From Climacium dendroides (taxonomy: Eukaryota > Streptophyta > Bryopsida > Hypnales > Climaciaceae): a DNA stretch of 64,000 nt. The DNA is taken from the NCBI GenBank assembly GCA_950106755.1, contig OX467086.1, forward strand, positions 23,082,001 to 23,146,000, read 5' to 3'. Every line of letters begins with the position of its first letter. Within the stretch, counting starts at the first letter, position 1. The notes under the pieces were generated by a model. It saw only the letters and a list, made by a program, of their open reading frames with translations, searched no databases and was not told the origin of the DNA. Below are positions 1-11,193 of this stretch, in pieces. The position numbers were made by a program, and so were the translations under genes.

Positions 1-671
1 AACTCAGATCACGGTAATTTGGTTGTCCTGCGCGATAGTGCAGAAGTTCGGGCAAACATAGTTAGTGTCGGGTGCAGGAGAGCGGATTAGGGGGGTGTGG
101 AGAAACACAGGTGCAGTATAGCATTTGCTGAGAGAAATTTGCAAAGTTTCATCACTCAGTATAGGACAGAGTTAAGGGCCGGGTGCAAGCTACCGACGAA
201 GGCGCAAAATGAACGAGAATCATGGGTGAGGGTTTAGAATTTCATGCAATGCGGGTTCTTGTAGGGCGTACAATTCATGACTTAGTAAGACTGTTCGGGT
301 TGAATTAGCTTGACTCCTAATTTAGGTTTGTCGACTCGACATTATTGAGTTAGCGTGACTCCAAATTTGGGTGTGTCGACTCGACAGGGGCACCGAAAAG
401 GACGGCGGCAGAGTCTTTAGCGTATGGCAAATGTCATTTTAGCCAAGCACGTTCAAACAGCCTATTGGAGTCTGTAATTTAGTCATTGCAAGTTAACTGA
501 TTTTATGTCCTGTTACTTATTCCATCCTGTCATGACTGGTATAGGACACCCTTTGAATACTCGGAGCGGTGCTGGTATTATCAGCCAGTGTTTCATTGGG
601 GCGAGTACATCGGTTGGAGGAACTGGTTTGGATTCGTTGAGTCGGGTTCCAAAGTCAAATATTGTTGTTTG
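1..671. other. 5' flank of the Ulp1/MULE locus with a short direct repeat
   Basis: No convincing gene. Two imperfect copies of a ~37-bp word lie at 304-340 and 349-385; both end in the self-complementary stretch GTCGACTCGAC. The first AGTGTTTCA word of the locus is at 587-595, upstream of the first start codon. I looked for a terminal inverted repeat pairing this end with 12.6-13.5 kb and found none by eye, so the outer boundary of the transposon is not defined. Confidence 0.5.
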
Positions 672-1255
672 ATGGCGAAGACCAAGCACACGGCTGCGGC
701 ACCGGAAGTGCGTGGACAGGCTTCTGGTAATGCGGACCGAGAGGACTCCCATGATTCAGGGGTAAGTGTTTTTGCGAGCATATTGCTTTCCTCATTTTCA
801 AGTGATTCTGGATTAGTAAGGTAGAATTGAAAGGGGTTTGGGGTGGCACTAATTTTGCTGGATTCTGCTGTTTTATAGAAGGTATTTGAAACAGGACCAT
901 CCAAGCCCGCGACAACGGTGAGGGAGGCTGCCAGCGCACAACCTCGGACAGAGTTTCGACGCCCATTGACAATCGACGGGAAGCGGTTGAATGTGAACTT
1001 CGGCTCGGAGGAGGAGTACAGCCGACTCATGAACGAATACGTACTGCAAACGTGCACGTCCATTCCAAAGCCGGGTGACCCAAAACGGAAGTTTAAGAAA
1101 TGCATCCACTGCGGGAGGGACAACTTCGCCAACAAAATGTGCTTGAATAAGCACAAGTGGGACGCGGAGTGTCCGGCTGTACAGGATGAATGGGAAACCC
1201 GAAACGCTTACTTCCGTATCCGGACCAGGGCATCGGACAAGGAAAGAGTTCAGAG
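672..1255 (+). pseudogene. N-terminal part of the Ulp1 fusion: BED-like zinc finger
   Basis: The first exon starts MAKTKHTAAAPE. After the intron 762-878 the frame reads through a finger at 1101-1172 with cysteines and histidine spaced C-x2-C-x9-C-x3-H-x5-C, followed by an acidic/aromatic stretch. A C-x2-C...H-x5-C finger with a Leu before the His resembles BED-type DNA-binding fingers common in transposon proteins; the match is by pattern only. At about 1190-1260 the coding sense moves to another frame: downstream the Lys/Ala/Glu-rich sequence is continuous only in frame 2. No intron of plausible size bridges this, so I read it as a frameshift. Confidence 0.5.
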
Positions 1256-4200
1256 ATGTTGCGGGCAGATGCAGCGGCGGAAGAGCAAGCCAAGAGTAAG
1301 GGCAAATCAAAGCCCAAGAAGGGTGGAACCAGCTCTACACAGCCAAGTGAAGCAATGGCGGTCATGAAGGGCGCTGAAGAAGTTGTGCCAGAGGAAGAAC
1401 AACCGGATGGAGGTGCAGCGGTAGAAGAACTACCGAAACACTCTGGTGTTTCACGTGACGAGGGCAAGCAATGTGCGAAACACTCCGGTAATGAGGTTCA
1501 CGCAGGTGCATTCGCATTGGTTCAACGAGAGAGTGTGGAGGCAACACTGACTGAGGGACTTGAAGGATGGACAACGCAAACGAGTTTGGCGTCGACCAAG
1601 AAAAAGGCACCCGCGAAGAAAGCTTGCAAAACACTGGACAGCAAGGCCTGGGTGAAGACGGTAGCGGCGACCGAAGTGCTCCCTCTATCCAGTGATGATG
1701 AGGAGTCCTCGCAGCCCGCGCAGAAGCGGAAACATGTGGAGTCCGGGAAGACGACTGCCAAGAAGCAGAAGGTACGGTTTTTGGAGCGTGGTAGTGATGC
1801 GGATGAGGGAGGGACAAAAGAGGAGATCCCATATGAAGGGGACGACAATATTGAGGCGGATGTGTCTCCAACAGTTGAAGCGGCCGCGGTCTTGCAACGG
1901 CTAGTGAATCCAGGAGCAACTCCCGCTTCAGAAGTCTCAGTAGACTCCCAGAATTTGTACGAGGAAGAAACACGATTACCGCCAAGTGAAGAACTGGAAG
2001 GAGCGGCAACTTGTTCGCCGACGCAGCAAGCAAATCCGGTTTGGGGCGAGCAACCTCATCCTGTCGTGGTCGGGGAGAAGCCGGTGAGGTTTTTGAAGAC
2101 GAAGGCGGCCCTTGAACGTGCCCCAAAGCGATACCTCTTGTCGCCACGGTCTGCAGCATTGGGACGTCTAATAGTGGCAACAACGACAAAGAAGGCCAAG
2201 AAGGATGGCGTTGAGGGAGTGAAGCCTCTTGTTACCGACGACACTACAACAAACCTGGCAAAGACTCGAAGTGCATGTGGGTCTCCACCTGCAAGGCGCC
2301 CTAGTAGTAGAGTTGTGTATTCTGAAGACGAAAACTCTGAGGATGGCAGCCCTTCAGCCGTGCACGAGTCAGGGCATGAGCCAACTTTGATACAGTCTCC
2401 ATTCGCCCCACGAGCTGCATGCCAGACGTTGGGTGGAGTGACACAGATGCCATGTCCTAAAGACTACGGTCGTGAAGACTGTGGAACACTGGATTCTGAG
2501 GATGACGTGGCAGACTTCCACCGGGAGCTCTCTGAGGAACAATCAGATTCACAGGATGTTGAGACTGCGTCTCCTAGCATGGTTGCTGGAGACTCGAAGT
2601 GCAACGTGAAGGACAGCGCCTACAATAGTCCAGCACTATCTTCCCCGACAAATTCACATTGCTGAAGGTGCCCAAGGCTGGATAACGTGGAGTTGAAGCA
2701 TTATTGGTTGTGCGGAGAGTGTCCTTCGCCGCCACGTGTATATCATCCGGAGTTGAAAAAAGAGATTGACTCACGGAATGACCGTCTCCAGGCTGATGAG
2801 CGTGAAGTGAAGCAACGGGCGCGGGTTAAGTCAGATGCCTTGGCCGCATCTTGGCAGAAGATATCCAAACCTATCCATGGTCACCCTCCTGACCTGTTTC
2901 ACCTTGTACAGATTAGACCAACACTCCTGGATTGGAACTACAAGGGCCAGACCGTAGTAGATTTCAAGTCCCACTTTCAGAAGTCGTGGACCACAGGAAC
3001 ATTCCAAGCCGCCACGCGGGAATGCTCCATGTGGTGGTTGTATGAGGCCAAGGTACTCTCATTCCCTAAAACCCGACGACCTCTGTGCTGTGTCACTGTT
3101 GTAATTTAGTCCAGAACTTTGGTGGCTTCAAAGAAGTGGAGAGCATGGATAACGCTGTAGTGTTTCAGTAATCTCCTTGTACTATTTCGGGACGTGTGAC
3201 ACTGTAGTGTTTCAACTTCATGATTTAGGCTGAAGTTAGTTCCCTTCTCTCCTAATCCATTCTCATCCGTTGTACAGGAGGAGGATTATCCCAATGTGGC
3301 CGATGCGGCTGGCAGGGCTGTGAAATCCATATGCGCCTCTGTGAAGTATGAGCAAGTCCCCCCTGATGTGGACTTGCTATCGAATTACCTTCAATTTCTG
3401 AGCGACTCAGCTACTTACGAGTCGAGGTGTTCACAGTCGGCAACGGAGCTACGCTTGCTTCAAGAGCGAGTTGTATAGGAGATGGTAGATTCATTCTGAC
3501 GAGACACTGTCTTCAGGCGTGAGAGCTACTATTGGGATTGGTGTCCAATCTGGTGGATTGTCTCAGCTCCCACAGTCGTCCACAAGCTTCCTCCGATGCC
3601 TTGGTGCCATGACGGTAAGTGCCTTCTCTGAGTTCCTCTTTGTTTCTTCGTAGGTTTAGGGACACAGATCACGAGCTCCCTAGACTCTGCACGGTCCACA
3701 CTTTACTAAGTCATGTAGGGTGTATTTCAGAGGACAAGGCAGATGATGTGCGCCGCATATTGCTATCCGAGCGGGTTCCACGGATGTCAGCAACTCCTTT
3801 GGTCAAGGTACTTCGCATCACCATGAACTCAGTGTATGGTCGGTGAAGGGTAATGACATGCCCGATATTTGGGGTTACACGGGCGGTGGTTCATAGTCTC
3901 TACAAGAAGCATGACGACATGCAACGAGCTATCACGTTGTTCACATTCGAAGCACCTTTCCGTTTTGCACTTTTGCGGGTCTGATGGGTTGCGAGCCCAA
4001 GGCTATACAGGATGAGGTGATGAAGGATGCCCAGCTGATCTCCGCTGGTAAGGATGACGGGGTGCTCGATAGGGTCCTCTTTTGGGCAGAGGCTGTCTGT
4101 GTTCGTGCCTTGCAGGACTTGGCGCTCCATTATCCGGCAGTGTTTCGTACTTGCTGGACAAGTACAAAACCCGACCAGTAGGCCGAACAATCTGTGATTT

Positions 4201-5189
4201 GGGTAAAGTGTCTGCGTCAACGTGAAGACTTCGACATCGGATGGGTGTCGGACGAGGATGCCCCTAAGTGGGGAACACGAGTGGCGGAGACCCGTCGCCA
4301 AATCAAGGAATTGGTCCAATCGTTGGACTCGGCCATTGAGGACGACGACAAGGCAGCTTGGCGGACCCAATTTGGTAGCACCAGTAGTGCCGCGCCTGGT
4401 CTTGACGTGTAGGATTTGCAGGTCATACTTCCAATTAAAGGCGCGTCATTAGTGCAGTCCGTGCTTTTGAGGGACGTCCCTAAACCCTTAAGTGAAGATT
4501 TGCAGGTCAAGTTGATCACAGACGGCTGATCGAGTGTTCCAGATGTAGTGTTTCAAGACGGCAGACTACAGTCGGTACCGGCTTCTGGAGGTACATTGTG
4601 TATCGAAGGAGCAGTTATTATTGCAGACGTGGTAAAACTATCCGGTCCACATTCCTTTAGTCAAGATTCGCATGTACGTGAGGTAGTAGAAGGTCAATCG
4701 TCAAGTGCAGCGGCAATGTTTCATGACGCAGTGTTTTCGAAGGACGGTATTCCGATTTCGCAGCAGACTCCATCACTACGCATTGACGATATCCAGACTC
4801 AAGATCTAGACATGTCTAATTTCCCCACACAATGCACTCCGCCTCTTGGAGCGTCCATTATCAGCAATTCTAACTCCCCAATGCGGCATCATGTGGAACT
4901 CGTGGACAGCACCCCTCGCAGCCTGGAAGACGTATTTGAGACCATCATCAATACACCGGACGACCCTTATGCTCTTCATGAGCCTGATAGCGCTGACGAA
5001 GTTCAAGCTGGTGACGAGGTGGTCCCCGCTGACTCAGCCAGACCTAAGTCTTTGCAACATCAGAAGAGCGTAACTTACGAGCCCTTGCCGATTCTGGAGC
5101 GTCAGTCGAAGGCATGGGAACGACTCAGCATTGCTCGGACATTCTCGACTTTACAAGTAGAAGACCTAATCAAGGCGCTGCCCAAGTAA
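1256..5189 (+). pseudogene. Middle part of the Ulp1 fusion: acidic, basic and disordered linker
   Basis: From 1256 to 2662 the frame encodes a disordered protein rich in Glu, Lys, Ser and Pro with several basic clusters that could act as nuclear signals. TGA 2663 interrupts it, but the same frame continues with a W-x-C-x2-C group (about 2716-2736) recalling the last two ligands of a PHD finger; the other ligands are not clear. Helical sequence continues to 3052 and, after the intron, to 3475. From 3619 to 5189 the product resumes in frames 1 and 0 with stops at 3844, 4179, 4410 and 4527. The stretch after 4548 (about 210 codons) is Ser/Asp-rich and open. I do not recognise a known domain here apart from the possible finger. 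Confidence 0.45.
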
Positions 5190-6133
5190 TTCGTCATTTT
5201 GCCCTAAACCCATGTCCTCCATCTTTTCATTTTAGTAAACCCGTCCAAGTACATATGTGCCCACTTGACAAGGTCTCTGATAGTGTTTTGGTTCCATGGT
5301 TTCCTTGCAGAAAAGGTTCAGGAGATGTGGATGGAGAGGACATTTGCTTCTACACAAGTAAGTGGGATTCCTTGCCCGTACCAATCTGCCAAATTCGAGA
5401 GCTGCAGTCCACCAAAAGATTTCTCGGGCAGAATGTTTTGGAGCTCTTCACCCGTCGATTGTGGTGGAGCCTTTCCAAGTCAGCACGCAATCATGTTTAT
5501 GTGGTGTCGTCCTTTATGCAAGCAGCACTGCCGTCCGCATGGAACGCCGGGACGGAGGAGGCACTTCTGAAGTGGGGCCGTGAATACCTGGTCCCCACGC
5601 ATCTGTATCCAACTTGCTCGCCGGATATGACCGTTCTGGTTTCGTACGTTGCGGATTTGCATTGGTCTTTGTTAATTTTCAGCAGTGATGGCGTGAAGCA
5701 CCTGGATAGTGCAAAGACGCATAAGTCCGCCTCGGACCTTGAGTATGTGAACCGTGTTCGTCATGTGTGGGAGATACTGCACGAGCCACAACTGAGCTTG
5801 CCTCCAACGACGGAAGATGTCCCTTGTCATCACCAAACCGGGAATCACGAATGCGGTTTCTGTGTCCTTCGAAACATGGAGTGTTTCCTCCGTATTTTCC
5901 ATGGTGAGGCCACATTGACATCCCAAAACACTGCAGAGGAGTTGTTCAGGTCGTAGATAGCATCCTTTGCAAAACCGCGTGACCTGCAGAAGAATGTCAT
6001 AGCAGCTGTTGCAGATGAACTAGGAGCCACCGATGTTTCACAGCCATATGAGCCTCCTTTCCGAGTGACCTATTGCAAGGACACCTCAGATGACACTTTG
6101 TTGTTGGGGTTTACCCTTCCAAAGAAAAAGTGA
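5190..6133 (+). pseudogene. Ulp1/SENP-like C48 cysteine protease domain
   Basis: The catalytic set of the Ulp1 family is readable in one frame: His at 5660 in a LHWSLLIF context, Asp at 5705 (HLDSAK), Gln at 5834 and Cys at 5852-5854 (NHECGFC). Gln and Cys are six residues apart, as in Ulp1/SENP enzymes. Proteases of this family process SUMO or SUMO conjugates; the transposon-borne versions have no proven substrate. TAG 5954 truncates the protein shortly after the nucleophile, but the same frame runs on for 58 more codons to TGA 6131 and ends in a PKKK tail, so the stop is a lesion and not the original end. How the domain is spliced to the upstream exon around 5186-5310 is unresolved. Confidence 0.72.
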
Positions 6134-8598
6134 GTGGAAGGACATGCGATGATGCTAGTATCTGGCTTTGTGTATGGAAGTGCACTCCTCTGGTTGTACA
6201 GTGTATAGGGACTTTGTAGATTTTGCTTTCTGTTTTTCCTTATGGGTCCTTCAAATTTTGTGTAGTTATATTAGGCTCTTACCTAGACCACCAAATGTAT
6301 ATAGATTAAACTATTCTACAGACATTGGAAGCCTTGCTTAGAATAATGCAAATAGTGTTTCATTGAGCATTCTGACTCTGCCCTCGTCTGTAGCACTGTA
6401 TTACAGTGATTGATTTTTGGCATCACTACCAATTTAGGGGGGGGGTTGCACTTATATCAACATTTGAACCCAAATGTTAATTGCAGCTGAATTGTCCCTT
6501 TTCCATTTTGATGTCTGATTGCCAAAACCAGTAACTGTGACTTGTGAAATCAACGGAACTGAGTTGTTATAATGTTCTTGACAATCTAAGTACGCAGGGC
6601 TGTTTTATTTCTGAAATAAATCTAGTCTTGTACTTTTGGTGCAACTCAAATGGGCTCCTACCCCAAACCACTTGTATACCTGCGCCTCTTGTTCGACTAC
6701 ATTGAAAGCCCTGTTTTGGAGTACAAATCTTAGTGTTTTGTGCATTCTTAAATCTCCACTTTGTATTAGGGCTGCAGAACTTGCTCATCAGTCTTTAGAT
6801 GTTTTTGTGTTATAAAATAGGAAGTAAGAATTCAGTAAATCTGCATCCTAGAGGGTTAAAAAATATTGACGTTTGCGAGTAAGGTCAGCTTGCGTTACTC
6901 CCAAGGCAAGTGAAATATTTCTTTTTTGCAAAGTCCCCAATTTCATGAAATGGATTATGAGACTTCGCGGGAATTCGTATCCCCGACAAACAAAGTGTCT
7001 TCAGCGTCCTTCTCCAATATCCTAATCGTAGTACATGACTCAAATTTGTCTGCAGATTCCTTGTAAGTTCAATAAGAAGCCCACACCGAAACATTGAGAC
7101 CTTGTCAGGCATTAGTGCACGAGGTTGTAGATGAGGCAATCTAAAGATGGTGATTTTGCACCCAAACATAATCTTCTTCTTCAAACCTCAAGCATGTCCC
7201 TTAAATGTCAGTGTTTCATATCATTCCTTTTGGGGGGGGCCACTTAGATCAAGTGACTCCCCATTTGTATTTCCAAGTGGGGGATTCATCTCATTCCATA
7301 ATTTATTTTGAACTTAGATGAAATGATAAGGTAGAAGATATGGTCCACAGATCACACACAATACATAACTACGATGCTTAAGAAAATCATAGTGTTCATT
7401 CTTTGTTATGTTCTTTTCTTCCTATTTTTTTTTCTTTTACGTGCTTCATTAATATCCTTTATTAATGTAGGATTTAGCATATTCAAGGAGTTGTTCTTTT
7501 TCAAATTATTTTCAAATTATTCCATTTCTCACCCTTTTCGATGTATCCATGTCTTGGCTTTTTTACTGTGCTAATTTTTTGATTCCATAATTTTTTTTGG
7601 TAGTTAATTTTTTTCATTGTTTTGGTCTATGTGGCTTTCTTTCTTTTATTGTAAGTGAATTTTTCTATTTCCTAATGAACTTATAGGGTTCATTGTTTGT
7701 TACCTTCTTTTCTTCCTTTTTTTTATTTTTCTAACGTTTATTGGTGTTTCATTAATATCATTTTTTAATATATTAGGTTTTAGTGTATCGAAGGAGTTGT
7801 TCTTCTTCTATTTTTTTTTAAAGTATTTCATTTTCACCCCTTCTGGATCTATCCATTTCTTGGGTTTTTGATGCGTTTCTTTTTTTAATTCCATATTTTT
7901 TTTATTTATAATTCCTTTTTTAATTGATTGGGTCTATGTGCCATTCTTTCTTTTATTGTATGTGATTTTTTCCATTTCCTAATGAACTTATAGGGTTCTT
8001 TGTTACCTTCTTTTCTTATTTCTTTGTTACTTAGATCAGGTGACTCTCCATTTGTAATTCTAAGTGGGTGATTCATCTCATTCCATAATTTCTTGGGCCC
8101 TTAGATCAAATCACTCCCCATTTTAATTTATAAGTCAGTGTTTCATCTCATTACATATTTTTTGGAACACTTAGATCAAGTGACTTCCCATTTGTATTTC
8201 CAAGTGGGTGATTCATCTCATTCCCAAAATATAATTTCAACTTTAGATCAAATGACAAGGTAGAAGATATGGTCCATAGATCACACACAATGCATGACTG
8301 CAATGCTTTCAAAGTTAGGCATCACACCTTCTTGGTATTCTCAAAGTTTACAAATTGCAAGGAATAAAATTGTTGCACATTCTTTGGATTTAGAAGCAAT
8401 AACTCTTGTGGCATTGGCCTAGGTTACCAATCCTCAACTCAGTCTCTAAAGATATGATAGCCCTCCCTGGTAATCCTGAAGACTTAAAACTAAAACAGTG
8501 GACTCTGATCACTGCGGTGACCTACGTTGCCTCTACTCCTCAGAAATATAAAACACTGAACCGTCTCCTCCCAAGGCGTTTCATCAGGTTTCCTTTCA
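6134..8598. repeat. Non-coding spacer between the convergent genes, T-rich with nested direct repeats
   Basis: No coding signal. A block of about 140 bp (TTAGATCAAGTGACTCCCC... to ...ATCACACACAAT) occurs at about 7245-7375 and again at 8168-8305, with two partial copies at 8033-8095 and 8100-8160. Between them a T-rich + strand segment is itself tandemly duplicated with a period near 300 bp (about 7395-7700 and 7695-8010). Small open frames here (e.g. 7374-7574) are only the T-rich composition read as Phe/Leu. The spacer probably holds the 3' ends of both genes. Confidence 0.6.
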
Positions 8599-9237
8599 TC
8601 AAGCCGCAACCTCTCCACCTAAACATAGTCTTCTGTAAACTCCAGACCTTCTTCTTGTCTCAAACATGTCCCTCAATCGTCCCAAGCCCATTCCCAGTCC
8701 ATCCTGCACATGCTGAAACACTGGTGTAGACCTCACTGGATGGATAATCCCCGACTCAATATCGGCCTGCAGTGTCTTCAGCTTTCCTTGTAGCTTGTGC
8801 AAATCAGCGTGCAAATGTTCCATCAAGATGTCGTTTCCCTTACTGAAATCCAGAATTTCTTGTACTAAGGTATTTACCGTGGTGTACAGGTCCACAACCT
8901 TCCGTGCCGATTCATGCACTACCTCAACTCTGTACTGCACCGGAGTGACCTGGACTCCACCATGCACAAGTAGTTCACTTGTTCCCGCCACTCCTAATCC
9001 CTTTCGTGCTCCACAAAATCTAGCAACAATCCCCTCCGCGAGCTCAGGTTGCATAAGTCTTAGAACTTTCACCTTGTGCTTGCAAGTGTTTCCTCGCTGT
9101 GCATGAACACAATTGCAAGAAGTCCATAACTCTCCTGGATTGTGCACAACATAGCGCAAATGGCGCTGTGCAGAAGACGTAACAAACGTTGGCCCGCCCT
9201 CAAATTCCGGTAGTGTTACGTCCATGTCAGGTATGTC
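8599..9237 (-). pseudogene. C-terminal segment of the transposase: SWIM zinc finger and coiled tail
   Basis: In frame with the exon above but beyond TGA 9240-9238. It carries the SWIM pattern C-x-C-x8-C-x-H at 9117-9076 (CNC ... CKH), the usual partner of MULE transposase domains. The rest is a Leu/Lys/Glu heptad-like helical tail to the stop at 8599. Because no start context is needed if the original codon was sense (CGA to TGA would be enough), I treat it as a piece of the same protein and not as a separate gene. Confidence 0.7.
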
Positions 9238-11193
9238 TCACGCTAGGATAAGAGTGGAAACAACAATGTCCCGTTCCTTCCGGTTGTCAACGAATCCGAA
9301 TTGCTTGCGCACTCGTTGGTACCAGTAGTGCATGAGCACGTCACCTGTAAGCACGTGGATGCACCAATCCACTCGACGCCCAGTCATTCGACTCCTTTCC
9401 GCCTTTAGCACAGATTTCATGTATCCGTGATAACTCTCCACTGCAACATTCGTGTCTTGTCCCGCATATGGCAAATTGTGGTAGCCAACCACCCACATAT
9501 GCACCTTTGGCAGCCATTGTTCCCTCACATAATCCCAGAATTCGTTCGCTGCAGGGTGCATGAACTGAAGTTGCTGCAATCTCCAGGTAGCCCAATCAGA
9601 AGCAGCAACTCCACTGAAATCGCTCTGCTCATACATGATAGAACAAAGACCCCTCAAAATGGTCGCTCGAGTGTCAATGTCTTGAATTTTTATGCATGCC
9701 TGCTTTTGCCATGCTCGATGGACATGCCAAAGGCATAGAAAAATCGCCATATTTGGCCACACCACCCTAAGACAGGGACGCAGAAGTCAGTGTTTCATTG
9801 GTGTCACTATTTCTTCTTAAATCCACAGTTTAGCACGTACTGTTTGAAAAAATAGGTTTTTTTCGTGCATGTCCTTCAAGTGACTGGTTTGAACCTAGAC
9901 AATCATTTCCACTCTACCTTACTCACCCTTTCCCCAAAGACATGAAGCTGGCCATCGTACTGTGATATTAGATAGTGGAAAGACAATATACCTCAAACTA
10001 TTTATTTCTCCTGGTGCGCAATCCACAATGAATGCATTGGGCTTCCAATTCAGCATATCTCGTCTCAATGCAACATCCAACGCCCGCATCCAGGGAGTGA
10101 GATCCTCCTGTGCTAAACGCGATATAATAATAAAAGCCACCGGGATTCCATTGTGCCATTCGTCGAACACCATGACCGTGTAGAGAAGAAACTGTGCATA
10201 CGTACCAACAATGTTTCCAGCAATAAGAAGACTCATCTGTAAGCAAAGATATGCAACCCTAAACTTGTAGAATCAGACATACTCAGAAATTCCTAATATG
10301 CTGACCCTAAATCCTTTCTCAAATTTCAAGGTAAGGCAGAAATGGATAGAGCTAAACCGCCTAATTGTGACGGTAGTGTTTCAAGAATGCATACCTTATT
10401 CTCGTTAGTGCCAAACATGGCATCAATTGAAACACCACTCTCGTGGCCAAACTTGACCAGCATGTCTTTTTGCCAAGGTGTTTGAATTCCTATTGTGAAG
10501 GGCATTGTCAAGTGTGCCAGTGTACCTTGTGTGACCAGTCCCGTTTCTTGGTAAAAAAAAACACTGCCTCGATTTTGCTCCACCCACATCTGTATACTTT
10601 TTGCATCAAAAGTGTGCAGCATATACGTCTCCCGTGCCACCTTTGTAGCCAAATTCTTGACATCCCGCTCATGTAGGAACATGTCCCTCGAAATGCCACA
10701 ACCTGCGCTAAGGGAGTCCTTCACAATTTGAATGTGTTTCGATATGATCTGTGGAACACTGTGTCCATCCCGGAGAAGTTTCAAGACGAATTCTTTAATT
10801 TCTTCTGACAAGTGCCATGTGAATGCACTTCGGTCTCTTGCATTGCTCAATCCATAGCATTGAATACCGGCTTCATTCACATGGTCACTTTGGTAGAGTG
10901 TTATCTCCGTGACATGTGGAAGCAAATATAGTGTTTTCAGTTTTCACACTAAATGACGCCAAGCACCCCCGCTTCAAACCACCTCCCCACTGTTTCAGCG
11001 AATCTCTTGGCTTCCCAAGGACAGCAGGTTTTTGTGGACTCTTCTTGGTCCCACTTGGCTTTGTTATCTGTAAGTCATTGTTTTCCTGCTCATTCAGAGT
11101 GATCAGCACATGAACATTATTACTTGTGTGAGACTCAATAGCCTGCCTAGAGGCGTCTCATTCAGTCCTACTGCTTTCCACTACAGTTGCACA

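Larger units (their letters stand above)
672..6133 (+). pseudogene. Transposon-encoded Ulp1-type (C48) protease fusion gene, inactivated
   Basis: One long multi-exon gene can be followed on the + strand. The start is ATG 672. Exon 1 (672-761) is exactly 30 codons and ends at a GTAAGT donor; exon 2 begins after the acceptor at 877-878 in the same phase. A phase-0 intron 3053-3277 (GTACTC...TACAG) is also clear. The frame runs f0 to about 1250, f2 to about 3470, f1 about 3619-3978, f0 3984-5189, then f2 to TGA 6131. In-frame stops break it at 2663 (TGA), 3476 (TAG), 3844 (TGA), 4179 (TAG), 4410 (TAG), 4527 (TGA) and 5954 (TAG), with frame changes near 1250, 3480-3620 and 3980. The C-terminal part is a Ulp1-like protease. 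Ulp1-like genes are carried by plant Mutator-like elements (Kaonashi-type MULEs), which fits the convergent MULE transposase downstream. The gene is almost surely dead; the exact exon set between 3.5 and 5.3 kb is uncertain. Confidence 0.75.

Noticed and set aside
593..1156. 187-codon frame on - over the Ulp1 first exons
   Set aside because: Antisense shadow of the + strand exons, which have phased splice sites and a zinc finger.
1362..2189. 275-codon frame on - opposite the acidic linker
   Set aside because: Ser/Pro/Leu-rich antisense of a Lys/Glu/Ser-rich coding strand; no motif.
7374..7574. Possible membrane peptide (Phe/Leu-rich frame)
   Set aside because: It is the T-rich spacer repeat; low complexity explains it.
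2663..9240. Reassigned or read-through stop codons
   Set aside because: Frame changes also occur and the kinases use normal stops; decay is simpler.
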